Positions 55,615 to 64,000 of a stretch of 64,000 bases of DNA are shown here, piece by piece. Position numbers and translations under genes: made by a program. Origin of the DNA: Sepioteuthis lessoniana (Eukaryota > Mollusca > Cephalopoda > Myopsida > Loliginidae); contig OY757915.1 in the NCBI GenBank assembly GCA_963585895.1, positions 92,114,336-92,178,335 on the forward strand, given 5' to 3'. The notes under the pieces were generated by a model. It was not told where the DNA came from. It did not search any database and saw only the letters and a list, made by a program, of their open reading frames with translations. Numbering within the stretch: position 1 is the stretch's first letter; each line of letters begins with the position of its first letter.

Positions 55615-55800
55615 AAAATCGCTTGTGAACTGTGGACCTATAACTCAGTGGTAGACTTTCGGCTTTGCGTTTTGTGGTCGTTGGTTCAATCTCCAGTGGG
55701 GGAGATCACGGTATACATTGCTGATGAGACCTAATACGGTCGAAACAGTGTTTCTCTATGGGACATGCAGTGCTAACCAGATTTTCTGGTGATCTTAATT
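55615..55800 (+). mobile_element. SINE-F: tRNA-like head plus hammerhead-like core
   Basis: tRNA-like head with A box 'taactcagtggtagac' and B box 'ggttcaatctcc'. Then CUGAUGA (55721-55727), stem II GACC/GGUC with a 6-nt loop, and GAAA (from 55742). This is a correct hammerhead core with G-C closure. Stems I and III do not pair convincingly. The element is bracketed by inverted 'ccagaaaatc' (about 55612) and 'gattttctgg' (about 55785). Confidence 0.65.
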
Positions 55801-55879
55801 CAATTCATAATATACGTACATACATACATACATATATGTGTGTGTGTATCCAAATATGCCAAAGACTCAAAAATGGTAC

Positions 55880-56515
55880 TCGATGCCTCCTTTAGTAATT
55901 TAGTGCCAAATCCATTTTATACAAATAATCAGTTCTATTTCAAACAATTCAGTTTAGCATGAGTACACAGTTTATATGTCAAAAACATTTCTATTTCAAG
56001 CTATTCAGTTTATTCAAATAGTTCTAATTCATCTTATTCAGTTAGTATAAGTACCGATTTTGTTTACACAGTCAAAACAGTTCTATATATATATATATAT
56101 AACAATTCAGTTTAGTATTAGTACAGTTTCAAAGTCAAAAACAGTTTCATTTCAAACAATTCAGTTTGGCATAACCACGCAGTTTAAATGTTAGTACAGT
56201 TTAATTGTCAAAAACATTTCTATTTTAAGCTCTTCCGTTTAGTCAAACAGTTCTAATTCAAAAAATTTAGTTTAGCATAAGTATGCAGTTAGTTCTATTA
56301 AACCCATAGATAGGACCCTATCAGGTGCTACCATTCCGAGACCAATGGCAATGAAGGGGTGCTCCGCATTCCCCAAAGCTCCAGCATCACTGGAACCTCG
56401 CCATCTGATTGTTTAGTGTCATATCCAGGACAGTCATTGGTGGTGGGGGGTCTTCCCCCTCTGCAGAGGTGCAGTCGGTATATTCTACAGCCCCAGCCGA
56501 CTGGGCAAAATTAGT
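55880..56515 (+). mobile_element. Repeat H copy
   Basis: Unit region 55900-56290 (with a TA tract at 56082-56100), then conserved block to 'cagccccagccgactgggc'. A short SINE-C scrap lies just upstream (55847-55890). Confidence 0.9.
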
Positions 56516-56675
56516 TATGCGGAAACATAAATGTTTATTACATAGACATATAAACGACTCTACAAACGGAAACCCTTACTTGTCATTCTGACCTAATTGA
56601 ACAGTTAAATGTGTCTATGTTTGAAAATGTGTATATTATTATGTTACTCAACGTGAGTTATTCGCACCAATATTA

Positions 56676-57490
56676 GCTGATAGTCTTTCACCGGAGTCTG
56701 AGTGATATCAAGTCTCCTCAAGTCCCCAGGACTCGATATCAACAATGCTATAGTTTTGGTTGTCTGGAATCGTCCTCAAATTTTTTAACTCTTCCAGCAC
56801 CCTTTACAAGTTTTTTGGGGGGACCGCTCTAAACACGTCAATTACAATTAGTATTACAATCATCTTCTTGTCCAACGGATTTCTTTGTTCTCTCCCAAAG
56901 TCCTAGTCCGTGTCTCTTTTTTCGCTGTCTTTGATTTTCACTTTATGATCCACCGGGAATGCATAGCCCACAATTCGGCGGGTTCGCTTATTTATTTATT
57001 TATTTTTTAATTACCTCTAGGTCTTGTCTTCTGGCCAGCATTAAGTGATCTGTTTGTATCTCAAAATCACAAAGAATTTTATGTGTATAATTCTCCAAGA
57101 CGGATTCCGGTTTCCACACGAACCATTCGGTAGTACCGTCAAATTTCAATTTCTTGCACAGTCTCCAGTGGATCACCCCCCCCCCAGTCGTGCTTGTTTT
57201 ATATTCCTTTATGCTAGATTTCTGTATTCGCGTATTATATAATTAATGGTTTCGTCTCTGTCATCACATAATCCACACTTTCTTTTTTGTTGCTCATATT
57301 GATTTTCACTTTAATATGATTGGTCCAGAACACCTAGTTTTGCTCTGCTTAGTGCATTAAGAATTTTACGTATTAGCTTTGGTAACTCTTGTTTTGTTTT
57401 TTTGGCTAGACATTGTGGTGCTGGTTGATTATTTTCGAGCAGTACGGATGCTTTATGTCTTTTCTTTAATTTTTTATCGGTATCTAGGAT
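56676..57490 (-). mobile_element. R4/Dong-like LINE 3' end, minus strand (copy 12)
   Basis: Covers about the interval of copy 2. On the minus strand come the 'CLAKKTKQELPKLIRKILN' -type upstream segment, knuckle 'KCGLCDDRDETINYIIREYR', 'VIHWRLCKKLKFDGTTEWFV', 'ILCDFEIQTDHLMLARRQ' and 'VGYAFPVDHKVK'. It has several frameshifts. In place of TAA it ends near AT-rich sequence with no clear tract. Confidence 0.7.
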
Positions 57491-57511
57491 TAAAACCGAT
57501 AAAAAATTAAA
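57465..57511. repeat. Perfect 17-bp inverted repeat
   Basis: Arms 57465-57481 and 57495-57511 with a 13-nt loop ('tttaattttttatcggt' and its exact complement). Confidence 0.9.
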
Positions 57512-58076
57512 AAAAAAAACGAAAATAAATATTGGGTAGAATTAAATTGGAATTAAGATACATTACTAAATACTTTAAATTAAATTTCCAATTAAAAATT
57601 TAAAAAATTCTATTAGAAATTTAAAAAATTCTGATAAAAACTAGGAAACCGAAAATATGCTTATTGATAATAAATTGAAAAAAAAAACATCAAGTGAAGT
57701 TGCAATTAAATCTCTTTTTATACATTGGAGCTTTTATTTTTTTTGAGCATTTGAGGGGTTTCTTAAGAGGAATATATAACGCACGTTTTTTTTTTTTTTA
57801 TAGATTTTTATAAATATTTAAAATATGACACATGAATCTTTACATATGATAAGAATATTCCCCGGAGTTAACGTTTAAAAGAAAATAATTTTTTCAAACC
57901 CATCAGGAGAATCCATCTTGAACGGATGAAATAAATAGAATATATTTATACATTTTCTTGTTTCTGAATGATATTTTGCTCAGCATAAACTTAATTGCCT
58001 TTAGGCATTATAAACCTTACATTGACCACTCAATTTAGATAATTCCTTTTAAGTAAATCTACAGAATCAATTGATA
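57512..58076. other. No gene seen
   Basis: Very AT-rich unique sequence. Confidence 0.5.
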
Positions 58077-58109
58077 TATATATAATATGTTTATATATGT
58101 ATATATCTG

Positions 58110-58156
<47 letters not shown>

Positions 58157-58222
58157 ATATGTTTATATATGTATATATCTGTTTATATATATATATATAT
58201 ATATATACATAATATGTTTATA

Positions 58223-58258
<36 letters not shown>

Positions 58259-58320
58259 CTGTTTATATATGGATATATCTGTTATATATATATATATATT
58301 TGTTTACATATATATATATC
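58077..58320. repeat. (TA)n higher-order array
   Basis: TA tracts separated by repeated 'aatatgtttatatatgtata' and 'tatctgtt' modules of about 60-70 bp, a small higher-order repeat. Confidence 0.85.
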
Positions 58321-58321
58321 T

Positions 58322-58675
58322 AAAAAGCTTGCTGGCAATTACACAAGAATGCTGCGAGCAATATTTAACAAATCTTTGAAGCAGCATCCCACAAAGCAGC
58401 AGCTGTACGGTATCCTACACCCCGTCACGGAAACAAGTTAGACGAACCACTTGCGGGACACTGCCGGAAATGTAAGAACGAACTCATAAGCGATGTTCTC
58501 CAATAGACCCCTTCACATGGACGAGCAAAGACAGGACGACCAGCTAGAAACTATATACAACAGCTCTTTGCCGATACAGGACGTAGCCTTGAAGATCTAC
58601 CAGGAGCGATAGGCGATTGAGACGGGTAGCGGGAGAGGGTCAGGGACATCCTTGCTGGACATGCGACACGAAGAT
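58322..58675 (+). pseudogene. RTE-like LINE 3' end
   Basis: [37 protein letters not shown], then frameshifts; 'RAKTGRPARNYIQQLFADTG' and 'LEDLPGAIGD' can be read in shifted frames. Ends 'gacacgaagatgatat', a short tail. Its [12 protein letters not shown] sequence matches a different subfamily from the 23.7-kb copy (PTRHRLYG). Confidence 0.75.
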
Positions 58676-59289
58676 GATATATATGTTTATAAGCGTGTGT
58701 GAGTGTGGTTTGGAGTCTACTTGGTTTCTTGGTGATGTTGTTAATGATTCATACTTTACATTACATAAGCTGACTATAAATTTACTCCTTCGGCTTTTTA
58801 TGGGAACAAAAGCAATGACATAAAAAGAATAAAGGATTACTGTTATAAGGAGGTGGATTAGAGAAATTAGGATTAACTACATCGTCAGTTTATAAGAATG
58901 TGAGGTGATTTAATTGAAACTTTTAAAATAATGTAATTTCTTATAATGGTAGATATTTTTTTAATATTTTTCTACGAACAGGAAAATTTACTGTCAAAGC
59001 AGATGTCAAAAATTAAATCTATTAACCAATTTGATTTTTTGCTAATAGTGTAACATGTGTTTTTGAACAAACTGCTTAATCAGATCAAAAGCAGTAACTG
59101 TGTTTAAAAGAAATTAAGACTGAATTGGAAGATATCAGAAATAATGGTAAAGAAAAAAATTAAAAGAACCTTTTTTCGGTAACTATCGGATTACTTTACA
59201 TAATTTGATCGGCATATTGCATTAAAATCTTGTTTTTGTTCTCTGCAAACATATTTTCTTATGTGTATGTTTAAAAATTGGTCTAATCT
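58676..59289. other. No gene seen
   Basis: AT-rich unique sequence. Confidence 0.5.
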
Positions 59290-59484
59290 ATTTTATTTAA
59301 TGCCCTATCAAACTTTGGAGGTTAATTAATGCCAAAGACCTAGCTAGGTGGATAAGGAATTCCATACATTTCCGAAGGGTATTAGTCCGAAAATAAATGT
59401 AATACTGAGACTAAAGTTCGAACTCACTTACTCGAGTCTAGAATCCATAATGTTAACCATTATGGCACGATGAACGGACTCCCC
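59290..59484 (-). mobile_element. SINE-A copy, diverged
   Basis: Minus-strand head with 'gtgccataatggttaacatt', B box and tail ('ggcattaattaacctccaa'). Confidence 0.75.
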
Positions 59485-59855
59485 TTAATGTTAGATATTA
59501 AAAAAAGCCAGAGACTCAAGGAGGCATAAACAAAAATAAATAATAACACTCGGGAAATCTTTTATGGTGTCTTACAAAGTAATAAACATTTTTTCTGTGT
59601 CGAGCAAGAAGAGAAAGGCTGATCAATGTTTGTGCTTGTGAATTCACGTAGAAAATATTTTCCTAGTTTCTGACTTTTGCTTTAGGGCTGTAAACAACAC
59701 ATTGCAGTTGGCTGATTTGCACAAGCATTGAAGAGCAAATGATAAAGATATGACGTCGTTTGATTCTTTATTCATCTATTTTGATTTACCAAAAAGTTTT
59801 CAAATAGGAAATAGAAGGCAGAATGAAAATTAAGCGTTACTGTCACAATAAAAGT
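59485..59855. other. No gene seen
   Basis: Unique AT-rich sequence, then (TA)n at 59857-59882. Confidence 0.55.
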
Positions 59856-59884
59856 GTATATATATATATATATATATATATATT

Positions 59885-60570
59885 CTATTATCATAGAAAG
59901 CATTGTGAATTATTTCGCTATAGAAAGCATTTGAAATGGTTTTATTATAGAAAGTATTGTAAATTATTTTACTATTGAGAACATTTGAAATGGCTTTATT
60001 ATAGAAAGTATTGTAAATTATTTTGCTATTGAAAGCATTTGAAATGGTTTTATTATAGAAAGCCTTGTGACTTATTTCGATATAGAAATCACTGTAAATG
60101 GTTTTATTATAGAAAGCATTGTAAATTATTTTGCTATAGAAACCATTTAAAATGGTTTTATTATAGAAAGCATTGTGAATTATTTCGCTATAGAAAGCAT
60201 TTGAAATGGTTTTATTATAGAAAGCATCGTAAATTATTTCACTATAAAAAGCACTGGAAATGGTTTTCTTATAGAAAGCATTTGAAATGTTTTTATTATA
60301 GAAAGCATTGTAAATTTTTTCGCTATAGAAAGCACTGTAAATTGTTTTATTATAGAAAGCATTGTAAATTATTTCGCTATAGAAAGCACGGTAAATTATT
60401 TTATTATAGAAAGCATTGTGAATTATTTCACTATAGAAAGCATTTGAAATGGTTATATTATAGAAAGCATTTGTAAATTATTTCGTTATAGAAAGCACTG
60501 GAAACATTTTTATTATTGATAGTCTTGTAAATCATTTCACTATAGAAAGCATTGAAAATGGTTTTATTAA
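59885..60570. repeat. 27-bp minisatellite (paired 54-bp units)
   Basis: About 25 units alternate 'ttattatagaaagcattgta' plus 'aattatt' with 'tcgctatagaaagcatttg' plus 'aaatggtt'. The 27-bp period keeps one plus-strand frame open for 145 codons (60039-60476), giving a nine-residue repeat (FYYRKHCKL / FRYRKHLKW). I see no promoter, splice sites or signal peptide, so I treat it as a repeat. Confidence 0.9.
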
Positions 60571-61615
60571 ATAGATACACTGAAAATCAGAAAGTATTAA
60601 ATTTCCAGTGGTCAGGAATGATAAAAATCGAAGTCCAATTACTTACAGGCGATATTAAAATGTCTAAGATTCTTTCGGCTAAACATTTAAACAAATTATA
60701 TTTGCCTTTCTATTCGTCATCAGCTCTATCAATAAAAAAAAAATTATAAAAAAGGAAATTTTTGAATCTAAATTGAGATGGGGTTCCTCTTCATAAAGAA
60801 TTGTACAAAACTGTCCTTTGCCGCGCTTGGGGCAAAAAGGAAGTGTGTTAATTATTCTCAACGTTCAGATGATAAGGACAGTCGTAATTTGGAGTACGAA
60901 AATAAATAAAAATAGAAAAAAATACAGAGACGCCCCATATTTGCGCAGATGGCGTGTAGAACTCTTTAAGCTCTGGAGAATCGAAATGTTAGGGAACATG
61001 GCAGAGGAGTAGACGCTAAGATGTTTTCTCTCAATGCGAATAAAGAGCTGCTTTTTTGTATACTTTGTGTGGCTCATGCGCGCGATTTGGTTTTGCCTGA
61101 AGCTCCTGAAGATATAGGACTTTTCTGAGCATTTTCAAGATTCTCTAAGCAGGTCAGGCTTCTTGGGAGATTGAATAAGACGGAATGAACTTATTGGCGA
61201 TTGTGAAGAGAAGAGGAAAGACAACGGCGAACAAACAAACTGATACGCGCTAATTACATTGTTGAGGTATGTGGGCGACACGGCATTTCCGGATTCCGTC
61301 GAGATTACACAAGTAATCACAGAAGGTGCGCGTACAGATACACACATTTTTAATAAATTTATAGCTATATTATAACCCTTTGATTTTTTTTTTTGCATGT
61401 TTGTATTTAACACAACAAAAATACAATGTAGTAAGATATTTGTTAGCAAACCAACATTAATATGCACTTTGATAATTGGCAACATCACTGTCCACGGAAC
61501 TTAAAATACACAAACTATATCCTTCGCAAAGGGCAAGATCCTGCCCAAAAGGAGTGTTTTGGGTATGACACTAAACTGCATCTAATCATGAATCTGTGGC
61601 TCTCTAAATCTCCAG
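60571..61615. other. No gene recognised
   Basis: Unique sequence with several 60-117-codon frames on both strands, none with a recognised domain or splice context. Confidence 0.45.
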
Positions 61616-61619
61616 TGCG

Positions 61620-61780
61620 TAGATTGGTTAGGTTTTGGGTTTGTTTGCTTTTATGGCATATCAATCATTGTAGGTTATTTAATGCCAAATCTTGTTTATA
61701 CATATATATTATATATGCATGATTTTTAAACATGTCAACACCTTTTAATTTTTTTAAGTATTGCTATATACCACAAACCA
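61620..61780 (+). mobile_element. Repeat H terminal fragment
   Basis: 'gcttttatggcatatcaatc', 'taggttatttaatgccaaat', then the first decayed unit. Confidence 0.75.
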
Positions 61781-61804
61781 TTCTTGCCCATTATCTACCA
61801 TTAT

Positions 61805-62140
61805 AAGTAAGCCGGGGCTGTAGAGTACGCCGACTGTACCTCTGCAGAGGAGTAAGACCCCCCCACCAATGAGTGTCCTGGATATGACACTAAACAATCT
61901 GATGGTGAGGTTCCAGTGATACTGGAGCTTTTGAGAATGCGGAGCACCCCTTCATTGCCATTACTTCCAGGTCCACTCTGGCCCGGAATGGTCCCTATTT
62001 ATGTGTTAAATAGAACAAACGGCATACTTATACTAACTGAATTGTTGGTATAAAAACTGTTTGACTAAACTTAATAACTTGAAATAGAAATGTTTTTGAC
62101 AATTTAACTGTGTACTTATGCTAAAATGAAATGCTTGAAA
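61805..62140 (-). mobile_element. Repeat H copy
   Basis: Conserved block 61805-62000 and units to about 62140, ending where SINE-D begins. Confidence 0.85.
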
Positions 62141-62475
62141 TAGAACAGGCGTTGAGTCTCTACGGTTCCAGAGGATAGCGGTTTCAAATCCTACCCGAGC
62201 CGGCCAGAGGTTTACTTGGTCAAAAACGTGTTGCGATAGACAACAACTATGGAAGGCAGTAATTACTGGGGATACGGTTACAAGACTCATCATTCCTATC
62301 CGAGGTCGCGGTAAAATCAACTGAAGAAGGCCAGAGGTGAAATTTGGCCGAAACGTAGTGAAAGAAGAAACAACACAAAAATTACCAAGATGAGGACAAA
62401 AAGTCCGCAATAAATAAAAATTAATTCTCAGATGAAGAAGCCTCATCTCAAAATGATTCCAATTAAAAGACAATT
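62141..62475 (+). mobile_element. SINE-D copy, head truncated
   Basis: Begins inside the tRNA-like head ('ggcgttgagtctctacggtt'), with B box 'ggtttcaaatcctac'. The body has CUGAAGA at 62321, a GGCCA...UGGCC hairpin and GAAA to 62353. The 3' end 'aattaattctcagatgaag' is shared with the 38.0-kb copy. Confidence 0.85.
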
Positions 62476-62604
62476 CAAGCAACTGTTCCTATTTGATAAA
62501 ATCAACGATCTGCTTGATTCCTTTATAACATATAAGTATTCCTATCTAATACTATTATTATATACACAATTATGTTTTCAAGAAAATATTTCTATTTAAA
62601 AATA

Positions 62605-63350
62605 ATAATAATAATAGAGAAACATTATCTCTCCTTATGGCAGCACAAAACAGAGCAATAAGAACCAATCATATCAAAGCTAGGATAGATAAGACGCAAC
62701 AAAATAGCAAGTACAGGCTATGCGGTGACAGAGATGAAACCATCAATCACATCATAAGCGAATGCAGCAAATTGTCACAGAAGGAGTACAAGGCTTAACA
62801 TGACTGGATGGGCAAAGTGATCCACTGGGAAATGTGCAAGAAATTTTAATTTGACCATGCCAACAAATAGTATATGCACAACCCAGCACCTGTCCTAGAA
62901 AATGACACACATAAACTTCTATGGGACTTTGATATACAAACGGGTCACCTAATCTCGGCCAGAAAACCAGACCTTATTATAATCAACAAAAAAAAAAAAA
63001 AAAAAAAAAAGAAAATCTGCAAAGTTGTCGACTTTGTTGTCCCGGCTGACCACAGAATAAAACTGAAAGAATGTGAAAAGAGAGATAAGTACCTCGACCT
63101 TGGTAGAGAATTGAAAAAGCTATGGAACATGAAGGTGACAATTATACCAATTGGAATTGGTGCTTTTAGCACGGTAACTAAAGGATTATTAAAGGGCCTG
63201 GAGGATTTGGAAGTTGGCGGCCGAGTGGAGACCATCCGAACAACGGCATTATTGAAAACGGCCAGAATAGTGAGGAGACTTGCTATCACTCAATCTCCAG
63301 TGAAAGACCATCAGCTTACGCTGATGTGAAAAACTCTGATGAGTAATAAT
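62605..63350 (+). mobile_element. R4/Dong-like LINE 3' end (copy 13), best nuclease-like frame
   Basis: Starts after (AAT)n. The knuckle has lost its first Cys (KYRLCGDRDET). A frame at 62874-63329 holds LLWDFDIQTGHLISARKPDL, 'IIIN', a poly-Lys expansion from A(22), VVDFVVPADHRIKLKECEKR, 'DKYLDLGRELKKLWNMKVTI' and 'IPIGIGAF'. The KPD and VVD elements, spaced by a short loop, resemble the PD-(D/E)xK core of RLE domains. The exact metal ligands are not proven by inspection. Ends in the 3' UTR and TAA repeats. Confidence 0.85.
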
Positions 63351-63737
63351 AATCATAATAATAATAATCTTCTGATTGTCAACAAAAAAAGGAGAACCGG
63401 CTGAATTGTGGACTTTGCCGTCCTGGCAGACCACCGAGTAAAATTAAAAGAAAGCGAAGAGAGAGATTGGAACATAAACTTTGCAAGAGAACTAAAACAA
63501 CAACTATGGAACATGAAGGTGACGGTGATACCAGTTATAATTGAGCACCCTGAACAATCGCCAAAGGAATGGTACAGGGACTGGAAGACTTGGAAATCAG
63601 AGGACAATTTGAGATCATCGAGCATTATAAAGGTCAGCCCGAATACTGAGAGGAGTCCTGGAAATGAGAGATGACTTGCTGTCACTCAAACTCCAGTTAA
63701 GAACTTTCAGCTAACACTGGTGTGAAAAATCTCAAAG

Positions 63738-63770
<33 letters not shown>
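63351..63770 (+). mobile_element. R4/Dong-like LINE 3' end (copy 14)
   Basis: Joined to copy 13 through (AAT)n. Open segment VDFAVLADHRVKLKESEERD, 'FARELKQQLWNMKVTVIPV', then a frameshift at the 'IGAL' position. Ends in about eleven AAT units. Confidence 0.85.
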
Positions 63771-63771
<1 letters not shown>

Positions 63772-63864
63772 CATTTGTGTGCTCATAGTTACTTGATTTC
63801 AAGCATTCCTATCAAATATTGGTTGTTTTCAATTAGATTTATTTGTTCTGTAAGATGGACCCTT

Positions 63865-64000
63865 GTTTTAAATGCCATATCAACCTTCGCGAGTTACTTA
63901 ATGCCAAAGCCATCCTTGTAGAAGAACAGTAATGGCACTATTTAACCCATAGCTGAGGGGATAAGGGGTATCATGCCTTTCCCAAGGCTCTTGGTCAGGA
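63865..64000 (-). mobile_element. SINE-A copy, cut by the window edge
   Basis: Tail ('ggcattaagtaactcgcga' on the minus strand) and central block are present. The head would lie beyond position 64000. Confidence 0.9.

Noticed and set aside
55721-55760. A complete hammerhead ribozyme in SINE-F
   Set aside because: Core boxes and stem II are right, but no convincing stem I or cleavage-site pairing was found, so it is described only as hammerhead-like.
60039-60476. A 145-codon gene of nine-residue repeats
   Set aside because: Kept as a finding but not as a gene: openness follows from a 27-bp period, with no promoter, splice or polyadenylation evidence.
59885-60570. A CRISPR array (regular 27-bp repeats)
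   Set aside because: No distinct spacers; units abut and vary gradually as in a minisatellite, and the window is eukaryotic.
62033-62482. A 149-codon minus-strand protein, also seen as a 92-codon frame near 38040
   Set aside because: Both are translations of the antisense strand of SINE-D, so the similarity comes from the repeat.

Overview
This is a metazoan genomic window with no complete host protein-coding gene. It is AT-rich and crowded with microsatellites, several tRNA-derived SINE families, fragments of at least four retrotransposon lineages and degraded mariner transposons. Two SINE families (here SINE-A and SINE-B) share a conserved central block beneath different tRNA heads, as in the Ceph-SINE superfamily of cephalopods. 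With the Tx1-like, RTE-like and R4/Dong-like LINEs this suggests a cephalopod mollusc, perhaps an octopus. That is inference; no host gene here fixes the species. All family names used here (SINE-A to SINE-G, repeat H) are local labels.

Layout. 0-5 kb: a head-to-tail pile of R4/Dong-like LINE 3' ends joined at (TAA)n tracts, one interrupted by a tRNA-type SINE with a perfect 16-bp target duplication. 5-13 kb: SINE-A/B/C copies, a foldback element, and a cluster of repeat H with a threefold 208-bp tandem duplication. 13-25 kb: more R4/Dong ends, a Penelope-like RT fragment, an internally deleted mariner, an RTE 3' end, and a SINE carrying what reads as a complete minimal hammerhead ribozyme (24,625-24,667, minus strand). 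25-37 kb: palindromic mariner ends, repeat H, a tRNA-like/(GA)n tandem array, two RTE ends, a 70-bp minisatellite, a CpG-rich segment and a 1-kb AT-rich minisatellite. 37-51 kb: a candidate 62-nt exon and a candidate 39-nt micro-exon with compatible phases, a SINE-D inverted dimer, a foldback with hammerhead-like motifs in both arms, many SINEs, and a mariner carcass with two nested insertions. 51-64 kb: a 5'-truncated Tx1-like LINE with an open reading frame and an 18-bp target duplication, the longest RTE copy, repeat H, a 27-bp coding-phase minisatellite, and further R4/Dong ends.

The elements form a layered system. LINEs supply reverse transcriptase, and SINEs apparently use it through shared 3' tails (SINE-A and repeat H end in the same sequence). 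R4/Dong-like copies keep landing in the TAA tracts left by earlier copies. Several structured families (SINE-D, -E, -F and two foldbacks) carry hammerhead-like cores (CUGANGA, a stem II hairpin, GAAA). The SINE-E copy preserves all three stems and a permitted cleavage nucleotide. Any host gene is represented only by the two candidate exons on the plus strand, so most of the window would be intron or intergenic.
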